Positions 1-8,525 of a stretch of 64,000 nucleotides of DNA are shown here, piece by piece (within the stretch, counting starts at the first letter, position 1; the number at the start of each line of letters is the position of its first letter). The DNA is taken from positions 1 to 64,000 of the forward strand of contig JAOBWF010000085.1 in NCBI GenBank assembly GCA_025463215.1, read 5' to 3'. The notes beneath the pieces are model-generated. The model searched no databases, was not told where the DNA came from, and was given only the letters and a program-made list of their open reading frames with translations. Origin of the DNA: Acidobacteriota bacterium. Its GTDB lineage: Bacteria > Acidobacteriota > Vicinamibacteria > Vicinamibacterales > CAVVIG01. The translations under genes were made by a program, and so were the position numbers.

Positions 1-1629
1 CGGCGCGCCGGCCGGAGCCGACGCCGCGGGTGCTGCCGGCGCATCGTTGCGCGCCGGACCGGCGCTCTCCGTCTGCGTCTGGACCGGCGGCGCGTTGGCG
101 CGCGCGACGCCGAGGACGTAGCCGAAATCCGACTTGCCCGGATCCGGCTGCACGAGTCCGAGCGCCGACGGCGCCGTCACCGAATAGACATACAGCTTGT
201 TCGTTTCCGGATCGAGCGACCCCCCCTGCCAGTTCGCCCCGCCGGTGACCGACGGCAGGATGAGCGTGCCGAGCGGTCCCTCGACCTTGCTGACCACCGG
301 CGGCGTGAAGATCGGGCCGATCTTGTAGCGCGATACCAGCTTCAGCGCCTCGTCGTGCAGCGCCGGCGTGAAGTCGATCAGATCGTCCTTCGACACGCCC
401 TGGCGATCGAACGGCGGCGGTTTGGTCACGAACGGCTGGGTCGGCGAATACCACTCGCCGGGCACGTTGCCCTTCTCGACCGGCCGCTCTTCAATCGGCC
501 ACACCGGTTTGCCATTGGTCCGATCGAACACGTAGACCCAGCCCTGCTTGGTGATCTGCGCGATCGCCTTGATCTTCTTGCCGTCGACGGTGATGTCGGC
601 GAGGATCGGCGCGCATGGGATGTCCATGTCCCAGATGCCGTGATGGACGGTCTGGAAATGCCACTTGCGCACGCCGGTCTTCAGGTCGAGCGCCACGACG
701 CTTTCGCCGAACAGCCCGTCGCCGGGACGGTTGCCGCCGTAGTAGTCACCGGTCGGGAGCTCCACCGGCAGGTAGACCATGCCGAGCTCCTCGTCGATCG
801 TCATCTGTGCCCAGACGCCGGCGTTGCCGGTGTAGGCCCACGAGTCTTTCTCCCACGTGTTGTTGCCGAACTCACCCGGCGACGGAATCGTGTGGAAGAT
901 CCACAGGCGCTTGCCCGTGCGCGCGTCGTAGCCGCGGATGAAGCCCTTCTCGTGCGTCTTGCTCTTCGGCGCGCTGCCTTCGAGGTGCGCGGCGCCGACC
1001 ACGATGACGTCCTTCGCGATGATCGGCGTCGCGTGCAGGCCGATCTCGCCGGTGACCGGATCGACCGGCTGGTCGTCGTCCATCTTCAAGTCGACGATGC
1101 CGTTCTTGCCGAAGCCCGCCGCGGGGGCGCCGGTCTTGGCGTCGAGCGCGACCATCTGATAGCCGGGCGTCACGTAGACGATGCGCGCGCCCTGGCCGCC
1201 GGAGCCGGGCCAGTAGGCGAGGCCGCGTCCCGAGAGCAGCCGCGGCGCCGATTCGCCGCGCTTGCCCTCGTTCTCGCTGTGCATCCACTTCATCTCACCG
1301 GTCACGGCATCGAGCGCCACGACGGCGCGCCGGGTGCCGGCGGTGGTGTAGACGATGCCGTCGACCATCAGCGGCGTGACCTGGAAGTTGAACTCGGGGC
1401 GCGGGCCCATCGAATCGGTCTTGAAGCGCCACGCAATCTCGAGCGTGTTGAAGTTGTCTTTGGTGATCTGGTCGAGCGGCGAGTACCGTGTGCTGGCGAG
1501 ATCGCCGCCGTAGGTCGTCCACTCGGCGCCGGCCGGCTTGGACTGGCCACGCAGCGCCTTCGTCGTCCATGCGACGACGAGCGCCAGCATCAGCAGCGGC
1601 ACAATCAGACGGAGTCTTCGCTGAATCAT
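1..1629 (-). CDS. PQQ-dependent dehydrogenase (quinoprotein), C-terminus outside window
   Basis: The frame stays open to base 1, so the last part of the protein is missing; 543 residues are visible. It begins with a signal peptide (MIQRRLRLIVPLLMLALVV) that ends near ALRGQ. A quinoprotein eight-bladed propeller follows, with typical openings (WTTYGGDLASTRYSPLDQI) and repeated blade motifs (VVALDAVTGEMKW, RGYDARTGKRLW, VVALDLKTGVRKW). The HHGIWDMDIPCAPIL stretch is a hallmark of the membrane or periplasmic glucose/alcohol quinoprotein dehydrogenases. It probably oxidises a sugar or alcohol in the periplasm using PQQ; the substrate cannot be read. The visible end becomes Ala/Pro-rich. The start is uncertain: in-frame ATGs also lie at 1638 and 1641. 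The ATG at 1629 shares bases with the start of the divergent tRNA-modification gene. Confidence 0.88.
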   Translation of the reverse strand, partial: MIQRRLRLIVPLLMLALVVAWTTKALRGQSKPAGAEWTTYGGDLASTRYSPLDQITKDNFNTLEIAWRFKTDSMGPRPEFNFQVTPLMVDGIVYTTAGTRRAVVALDAVTGEMKWMHSENEGKRGESAPRLLSGRGLAYWPGSGGQGARIVYVTPGYQMVALDAKTGAPAAGFGKNGIVDLKMDDDQPVDPVTGEIGLHATPIIAKDVIVVGAAHLEGSAPKSKTHEKGFIRGYDARTGKRLWIFHTIPSPGEFGNNTWEKDSWAYTGNAGVWAQMTIDEELGMVYLPVELPTGDYYGGNRPGDGLFGESVVALDLKTGVRKWHFQTVHHGIWDMDIPCAPILADITVDGKKIKAIAQITKQGWVYVFDRTNGKPVWPIEERPVEKGNVPGEWYSPTQPFVTKPPPFDRQGVSKDDLIDFTPALHDEALKLVSRYKIGPIFTPPVVSKVEGPLGTLILPSVTGGANWQGGSLDPETNKLYVYSVTAPSALGLVQPDPGKSDFGYVLGVARANAPPVQTQTESAGPARNDAPAAPAASAPAGAP

Positions 1630-2536
1630 GCGCGGCATCATATCGCGATTTGCGCCGGCGCCCACCGGCTTCCTGCACCTCGGGCATGTCGTCAACGCGG
1701 TGCACGTCTGGCGGGAAACCCGGACGCGTTCGGGGACGGTGCTGGTGCGGATCGAGGACCACGATCGACAGCGCAGCCGGCCCGAGTTCGAGGCGGCGAT
1801 TCTCGAGGACCTGGCGTGGCTGGGGTTCGAGGCCGATGCGCCGATGGTGCGCCAAAGCGAGCGGCATGACATCTATGCGCACGCGCTCGACCGCTTGAGG
1901 CGTCAGGGGCTCATCTACGCCTGTTCCTGTTCCCGCGCGCGGATCGAGGCGGCGCCGGCAGCCCAGACCGGCAGCGCGACGAACGCCGCCGGAGCCGCGG
2001 TCCCGCGCGCAATCCGGAAGGGCCCTGCTCCGATTGCAGGGGAAGCGGATGTGGCGCAGGCCTTCAGGCCTGCCGACGCCGAGCTCTGGTATCCGGGCAC
2101 GTGTCGACACCGCGGCCTCGCGGAAGGCGCGGGCATCGGCCTGCGCGTCCGGCTCGAGCCGTCGCTCGAACGGTTCGTCGATCTGCGGCTCGGCGCGCAG
2201 GAACAGCGGCCGTCCGATCAGTGCGGCGATCTGCTGGTCCGTGATCGCGGCGGCAACTGGACGTATCAATTCGCCGCCACCGTCGACGACATGGTGCAGG
2301 GTGTGACGCTGGTGATCCGCGGCCTCGATCTGCTCGCCTCCACCGGCCGGCAGATTCAGCTGGCACGTCTGCTGGGGCGCGCCGACCCGCCGGCGTTCCT
2401 GCACCATCCCTTGATCATGAGGAGCGCGGACCGGAAGCTCAGTAAGGCCGACGGCGACACGGGGATCCGCGAACTGCGGGCGGCCGGGTGGGCGCCCGCC
2501 GACGTGATCGCGCGCGCGCTGTCATTGGTCGACTAA
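1628..2536 (+). CDS. gluQ: Glutamyl-Q tRNA(Asp) synthetase
   Basis: This is a class I glutamyl-tRNA synthetase catalytic core without the anticodon-binding half, which is the GluQ-RS family that glutamylates queuosine in tRNA(Asp). The protein has 302 residues. The N-terminus is RFAPAPTGFLHLGH, with the HIGH-type motif HLGH at residues 17-20, and the KMSKS-type motif is KLSK at 270-273. Zinc ligands match the family: Cys99 and Cys101 (CSCSR), then Tyr155 and Cys159 (YPGTCR). The stretch between the two ligand pairs is about 40 residues longer than in E. coli YadB and contains a palindromic repeat (2056-2073). An in-frame stop at 1622-1624 and the conserved motif right after the Met force the start to 1628. 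A GGAG lies 13 bases upstream, inside the divergent gene. Confidence 0.9.
   Translation: MRGIISRFAPAPTGFLHLGHVVNAVHVWRETRTRSGTVLVRIEDHDRQRSRPEFEAAILEDLAWLGFEADAPMVRQSERHDIYAHALDRLRRQGLIYACSCSRARIEAAPAAQTGSATNAAGAAVPRAIRKGPAPIAGEADVAQAFRPADAELWYPGTCRHRGLAEGAGIGLRVRLEPSLERFVDLRLGAQEQRPSDQCGDLLVRDRGGNWTYQFAATVDDMVQGVTLVIRGLDLLASTGRQIQLARLLGRADPPAFLHHPLIMRSADRKLSKADGDTGIRELRAAGWAPADVIARALSLVD
2056..2073. repeat. 18-bp palindromic repeat inside gluQ
   Basis: The arms GCAGGCC and GGCCTGC flank a TTCA loop. The same palindrome, with small changes, occurs between genes elsewhere in the window (5768, 5797, 49672, 49955, 53337, 53683, 53755, 59052). Here it is read in frame and encodes AQAFRPA inside the zinc-binding segment of GluQ-RS. 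Confidence 0.8.
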
Positions 2537-2556
2537 CCCGAGCGTTGATGCCGCTG

Positions 2557-2604
2557 CCTCCGTGCTCTCCGTTCCCGTTCCCTCCGTGCCCTCCGTTCCC
2601 GTAT
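2557..2604. repeat. Two tandem 24-bp pyrimidine-rich units
   Basis: Two adjacent copies of a 24-base unit beginning CCTCCGTGCYCTCCGTTCCC differ at two or three positions. They fill the gap between gluQ and the tannase gene. A possible upstream GTG start for the tannase at 2562 falls inside the repeat, which argues for the later ATG at 2616. Confidence 0.7.
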
Positions 2605-2615
2605 CATTCGGAGTC

Positions 2616-4109
2616 ATGAAGACGCGGGTCCTCCTCGGCGTGGCCATCGCGATCGTGCTGAGCGGCGTGTCGCAGGACTTCCGCCCCGCCGCCCTGAGCG
2701 CGGCGGATCACGGTGACTGCGCGGCGTTGACGCAGTTGAAGCTGCCCGACATCACGATCACGGAGGCCGCGGCCGTCGCCGCGAGCGCCACGGGGATCAC
2801 GCGGCCGCACTGCCGCGTCGCCGGCGTGATCGGCACGGAGATCAAGTTCTCGCTGCTCATGCCCGACACGTGGAATCACAAGTTCCTGATGGGCGGCGGC
2901 GGCGGGTTCGTCGGCACGGTGCAGAACCAGGCGCAGTTCGTGGTCAACGCCGGCTATGCGACGGCGGGGACCGACACCGGCCACAGCGGCGGCACGACCG
3001 ACGCGACCTGGGCGCTGAACAATATCGAGCGACAGGTGAACTTCGGCTACCTCGGCGTGCACCGCACCGCCGAAGCGGCGAAGGCGATTCTGCGCCGCTA
3101 TTACGGATCGCCGGAGACGCGCGCCTACTTCTCCGGCTGCTCGAACGGCGGCCGCCAGGCGCTGATGGAAGCGCAGCGCTTCCCCGACGACTTCGACGGG
3201 ATCGTCGCCGGCGCCCCGGCCGCGGACTTCACCGGCATCGGCGCCCAGTTCATCAAGGACGTCCGCGCCCAGTTTCCGGATCCGAAAGACCTCACGCCGC
3301 TGCTCGCGCCGGAGACGATGCAGGCGGTCGCGGCGCAGATTCTCGACAAATGCGATGCGCTCGACGGGGTCAAGGACGGCGTGATGGAGGATCCGCGGCG
3401 GTGCACGGTCGACGTCTCGACGCTCACCGGCCTGAGCGCGGCGCAGATCGCGGCGCTGAAAACGATTTACGCGCCGACGCACGCCGGGAGCGAGACGGTG
3501 TTTCCCGGCCAGCCGTTCGGCGGGGAAGGCGAGGCCGCGGGATGGCCGGCGTGGATCTCGGGTCCGGCGCCCCGCCAGGGTCAGCCGGCTGCGGCGTCAC
3601 TGCGCTACGGCTTCGGCACGCAGCTCTTCAAGTACCTGGTGTTCAACGATCCCGATTGGGACTACACGAAATACGACCTGTCGACCTGGCGGAAGGACAC
3701 CGTGAAGACCGCGTCCTTCCTGAATGCGACCAGCCCCGATCTCGACGCGTTCAAGGCGAAAGGCCACAAGCTGCTGTTGTGGCACGGCTGGGCGGATGCC
3801 GGCCTGTCGCCGCTCGGCACGATCAAGTATTACGAGAGCGTGCAGGCGCGCGATCCGAAGCTGGACGAATACGTGAAGATGTTCCTGATGCCAGGCGTGC
3901 TGCATTGCGGCGGCGGCACCGGCCCGGACAACGCCGACTGGGCGGCCGCGATTGACGCCTGGGTCGAAAGCGGCCAGGCGCCGACCCGCCTCCTCGCGCA
4001 GAAGGGCGGCGCGACGCCGCGGACGCGCCCGCTGTGCGCGTACCCGCAGCACGCCGTCTACAACGGCAGCGGCAGCACCGATCAGGCCGAGAACTTCGTC
4101 TGCAAGTAA
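2616..4109 (+). CDS. Tannase/feruloyl esterase family protein, secreted
   Basis: This 497-residue alpha/beta hydrolase belongs to the tannase/feruloyl esterase family, which hydrolyses gallate or hydroxycinnamate esters of plant polyphenols. The ATG at 2616 follows a GGAG and opens a signal peptide (MKTRVLLGVAIAIVLSGV). The family CS-D-HC arrangement is complete: Cys175-Ser176 in SGCSNGGRQ, Asp394 in GWADAGLSP, and His430-Cys431 in GVLHCGGG; the two cysteines flanking the triad are expected to form a disulfide. DKCDALDGVKDGVMEDPRRC resembles the calcium-site region of the family. The next gene, a PQQ-type dehydrogenase-like propeller, follows after 32 bases, so the two may be co-transcribed. 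The exact ester substrate cannot be told. Confidence 0.9.
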   Translation: MKTRVLLGVAIAIVLSGVSQDFRPAALSAADHGDCAALTQLKLPDITITEAAAVAASATGITRPHCRVAGVIGTEIKFSLLMPDTWNHKFLMGGGGGFVGTVQNQAQFVVNAGYATAGTDTGHSGGTTDATWALNNIERQVNFGYLGVHRTAEAAKAILRRYYGSPETRAYFSGCSNGGRQALMEAQRFPDDFDGIVAGAPAADFTGIGAQFIKDVRAQFPDPKDLTPLLAPETMQAVAAQILDKCDALDGVKDGVMEDPRRCTVDVSTLTGLSAAQIAALKTIYAPTHAGSETVFPGQPFGGEGEAAGWPAWISGPAPRQGQPAAASLRYGFGTQLFKYLVFNDPDWDYTKYDLSTWRKDTVKTASFLNATSPDLDAFKAKGHKLLLWHGWADAGLSPLGTIKYYESVQARDPKLDEYVKMFLMPGVLHCGGGTGPDNADWAAAIDAWVESGQAPTRLLAQKGGATPRTRPLCAYPQHAVYNGSGSTDQAENFVCK

Positions 4110-4141
4110 GCCACGCTGAGGCCACCCACCAGGAGCACGCA

Positions 4142-5419
4142 ATGACGTTGACACGGATGATGAGCGTTTCTGTCGCGGCCGGATCGGCCGCGCTGTTCCT
4201 GTCGTTGACCGCCGGCGCCGCCGGACCGGCGTGCGATCCGGACAACGGCGGCCTCAAGCTGCCGCAGGGCTTCTGCGCCGCGGTGGTCGCCGACAACATC
4301 GGCCAGGCGCGCCACCTGGTGGTCGCGCCCAACGGCGATCTGTACGTCTCGACCCGCAACGGCGGCCGCGGCGCGCTCGGCGGCATCGTCGCGCTGCACG
4401 ACAGGGATGGTGACGGCAAGATGGACGCGCGCGAGAAGTTCGGCGACACCGGCGCGACCGGCGTCGCGCTGCGCAACGGCTATCTCTACATGGCGACGAC
4501 CTCGTCGATCGTGCGCTACAAGATGACGCCCGGTCAGCTGACGCCGTCAGGACCGGCCGAGACGATCGTCGAAGGGCTGACCGATCGGCGTCAGCACGCG
4601 GACAAGGGCATCGCGTTCGACGGCAAGGGCAGCGTTTACGTCAACATCGGCGCGCCGTCCAATGCGTGTCAGGTCCCGGATCGCCAGCCCAAAGTGGCGG
4701 GACAGGATCCGTGTCAGCTGCTCGAGATCGCCGGCGGCGTGTGGCGCTTTGACGAGAACAAGCTCGGACAGAAACAGGCAGACGGCAAGCGCTACGCGAC
4801 CGGCCTCCGGCAGATGGTCGGCCTCACCTGGCACGACGATGCGCTCTGGCTGGTGATGCACAACCGCGACGGCCTCGATACGATGTGGCCGGGCCAGTTC
4901 ACGGCGGAGCAGAACGCGGAGTGGCCGGCGGAGTATCTCGTCAAGGTGACCGACGGCGCGAACTTCGGCTGGCCGTACTGCTTCTACAACAATGCCGAGG
5001 GCAAGCTGGTGACGAACCCGGAGTACGGCGGCGACGGCAAGAAGACCGATCGCTGCGCCGGCTTCACGCCGCCGGTGGTCGCGTTCCCCGGTCACTGGGC
5101 GCCGAACGACGTGCTGTTCTACGGCGGCACCCAGTTCCCGGCGAAATATCGCGGCGGCGCCTTCGTCGCCTTTCACGGATCGTGGAACCGCGCGCCGCTG
5201 CCGATGGCCGGCTACAACATCACATTCGTGCCGTTCACGGGTGGCAAGCCGGGCACGCGTGAAGTGTTCGCCGACGGCTTCGCCGGCAAGACGCCGCTGA
5301 TGGCGCCCAACGACGCGGTCGCGCGGCCTGGCGGACTCGCGGTCGGCCCCGACGGCTCGCTCTACATCACCGAGGATGTGAAGGGCAGAGTCTGGCGGGT
5401 CATGTATACGGGGAAATGA
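4142..5419 (+). CDS. Glucose/sorbosone dehydrogenase-like beta-propeller, secreted
   Basis: The protein has 425 residues with a signal peptide (MTLTRMMSVSVAAGSAALFLSL, cleavage near GAAG). The body matches the PQQ-type glucose/sorbosone dehydrogenase propeller: FCAAVVADNIGQARHLVVAPNGDLYV at the start, then KGIAFDGKGSVYVNIGAP, GLRQMVGLTWHDDALWLVMH and NFGWPYCFYNN, ending with LAVGPDGSLYITEDVKGRVW. These are the loops that bind PQQ and calcium in family members. It is probably a periplasmic sugar or aldehyde oxidoreductase. AGGAG at 4131-4135 sets the ATG at 4142. It follows the tannase closely, suggesting a joint role in breakdown of plant-derived compounds, though no direct link between substrates is visible. 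Confidence 0.85.
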   Translation: MTLTRMMSVSVAAGSAALFLSLTAGAAGPACDPDNGGLKLPQGFCAAVVADNIGQARHLVVAPNGDLYVSTRNGGRGALGGIVALHDRDGDGKMDAREKFGDTGATGVALRNGYLYMATTSSIVRYKMTPGQLTPSGPAETIVEGLTDRRQHADKGIAFDGKGSVYVNIGAPSNACQVPDRQPKVAGQDPCQLLEIAGGVWRFDENKLGQKQADGKRYATGLRQMVGLTWHDDALWLVMHNRDGLDTMWPGQFTAEQNAEWPAEYLVKVTDGANFGWPYCFYNNAEGKLVTNPEYGGDGKKTDRCAGFTPPVVAFPGHWAPNDVLFYGGTQFPAKYRGGAFVAFHGSWNRAPLPMAGYNITFVPFTGGKPGTREVFADGFAGKTPLMAPNDAVARPGGLAVGPDGSLYITEDVKGRVWRVMYTGK

Positions 5420-5430
5420 CGACAGGTGAC

Positions 5431-5512
5431 TTTTCAGATTTCAGAGTCCAGCTTTCAGACTGGGCCTGAGCCTCTGAAGTCCGCATTCATAAAGCTGAAA
5501 TCCTGAACGGGG
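5431..5512. repeat. AT-rich heptamer-type repeat (ATTTCAG family)
   Basis: The otherwise GC-rich sequence is broken by several copies of a TTTCAG or CTTTCAG heptamer, then by the reverse form (AAAGCTGAAAT) near 5494. A partial stem is possible. A related ATTTCAG array lies at 49144-49187. No gene is seen here. Confidence 0.6.
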
Positions 5513-5517
5513 CTCGA

Positions 5518-5754
5518 ATGTATTTGATTTGGGAAATCGCCATCGGCATTCTCGCGGGGTTTCTCGCCGGCAAGATCATGCGCGGCAGGGGCTACGGGGT
5601 CCTGATGGATCTCGTGCTCGGTCTCGTCGGCGCGATCCTCGGCGGGTTCGTCTTCGGGCTGCTCGGCCTCCACGGCTACGGGATCGTCGGTCAGCTGGTC
5701 ATCGCCACCGCCGGTGCGGTGATGCTGATCTGGCTCGTTCGTCGTCTGCGCTAG
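5518..5754 (+). CDS. GlsB/YeaQ/YmgE family small membrane protein
   Basis: A 78-residue, very hydrophobic protein. Three membrane segments can be seen: IGILAGFLAGKIM, LVLGLVGAILGGFVFGLLG and LVIATAGAVMLIWLV. The GxLAGxIM...GxxxDLVLGLVGAxxGG pattern is that of the GlsB/YeaQ/YmgE (transglycosylase-associated) family, linked elsewhere with envelope stress. It ends in RRLR, an expected cytoplasmic positive tail. The molecular function is not known for the family. It stands alone between two repeat patches, so an independent transcript is likely. Confidence 0.85.
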   Translation: MYLIWEIAIGILAGFLAGKIMRGRGYGVLMDLVLGLVGAILGGFVFGLLGLHGYGIVGQLVIATAGAVMLIWLVRRLR

Positions 5755-5767
5755 CGCCGGAGTGAAG

Positions 5768-5814
5768 GCGGGCCTTCGGGCCTGCCGGTTCGTGGTGCGG
5801 GTCTTCGGGCCTGC
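5768..5814. repeat. Two copies of the palindromic repeat, 29 bp apart
   Basis: GCGGGCCTTCGGGCCTGC at 5768-5785 and GCGGGTCTTCGGGCCTGC at 5797-5814 are GC-rich variants of the palindrome found at 2056. Both lie just upstream of the S9 peptidase start and could form hairpins in its leader. Confidence 0.7.
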
Positions 5815-5825
5815 GGGGGGATCTC

Positions 5826-7909
<2,084 letters not shown>

Positions 7910-7913
<4 letters not shown>

Positions 7914-7926
7914 CGCGCGGCGCTAC
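7910..7926. terminator. Short palindrome holding both convergent stop codons
   Basis: The arms GTAGCGC and GCGCTAC with a GCG loop span the gap between the S9 peptidase and the sigma factor. Each arm contains one gene's TAG stop, on opposite strands. It may act as a two-way terminator, but the stem is only 7 bp and no T-run follows. Confidence 0.35.
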
Positions 7927-8513
7927 GCGGACGGCGGCAGCTGCTGCCCCATCTCGCGATAGAGCCATGCCCGCGCCGCGTTCCAGTCGCGCTTGACCGT
8001 GGCGGCGGAGACGTCGAGGACCTCCGCGGTCTCGTCGATGGTGAGGGCGCTGAAGAACCGCAGCTCGACGATGCGCGCGCCGCGCGGGTCGATGCGCGCC
8101 AGCGCGGTGAGCGCATCGTCGAGCGCGAGCAGATCGACCTCGGACTCCGGAGCGGCGACGGCGAGCGCCTCGTCGAGCGACAGTTTCGGCGCCGGTCCCC
8201 CGCGCTTGTCGCGATGTTGATGCCGCGCATGGTCGACGAGAATGCGCCGCATCATCTGCGCGGCGATGCCGAAAAAATGAGCGCGGTTCTGCCATTGCAC
8301 CCGGCGCTGCCCGACCAGCCTGAAGTAGGCCTCGTGGACGAGCGCGGTGCTCTGCAGCGTATGGTCCACGGACTCGCGGGAGAGATAGCGCCTCGCGATC
8401 GTCCGCAACTCCGAGTAGACGAGCGGGATCAGTCGGTCGAGCGCCTGGGGGCTGCCGTTCTGCCACTCGACGAGCAGCTGCGTCACCCGCTGCGGTTCGG
8501 ACGCGTCAGACAT
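7923..8513 (-). CDS. ECF RNA polymerase sigma factor (acidobacterial type)
   Basis: A 196-residue ECF sigma factor. Region 2 includes PLVYSELRTIARRYLSRE and HEAYFRLVGQ, followed by FGIAAQMMRRILVDHARHQ. Region 4 is DPRGARIVELRFFSALTIDETAEVLDVSAATVKRDWNAARAWLYREM, with a clear helix-turn-helix (here spanning residues about 150-190). The DHTLQSTALVHEAYFRL block is typical of the ECF group that is abundant in Acidobacteria and Planctomycetes and often sits beside Ser/Thr kinases. It lies 12 bases after the kinase gene on the same strand, so the two are very likely one operon. No anti-sigma factor is adjacent; the kinase may control it instead (inference). Confidence 0.9.
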   Translation of the reverse strand: MSDASEPQRVTQLLVEWQNGSPQALDRLIPLVYSELRTIARRYLSRESVDHTLQSTALVHEAYFRLVGQRRVQWQNRAHFFGIAAQMMRRILVDHARHQHRDKRGGPAPKLSLDEALAVAAPESEVDLLALDDALTALARIDPRGARIVELRFFSALTIDETAEVLDVSAATVKRDWNAARAWLYREMGQQLPPSA

Positions 8514-8525
8514 CTGCCGCCCGCA

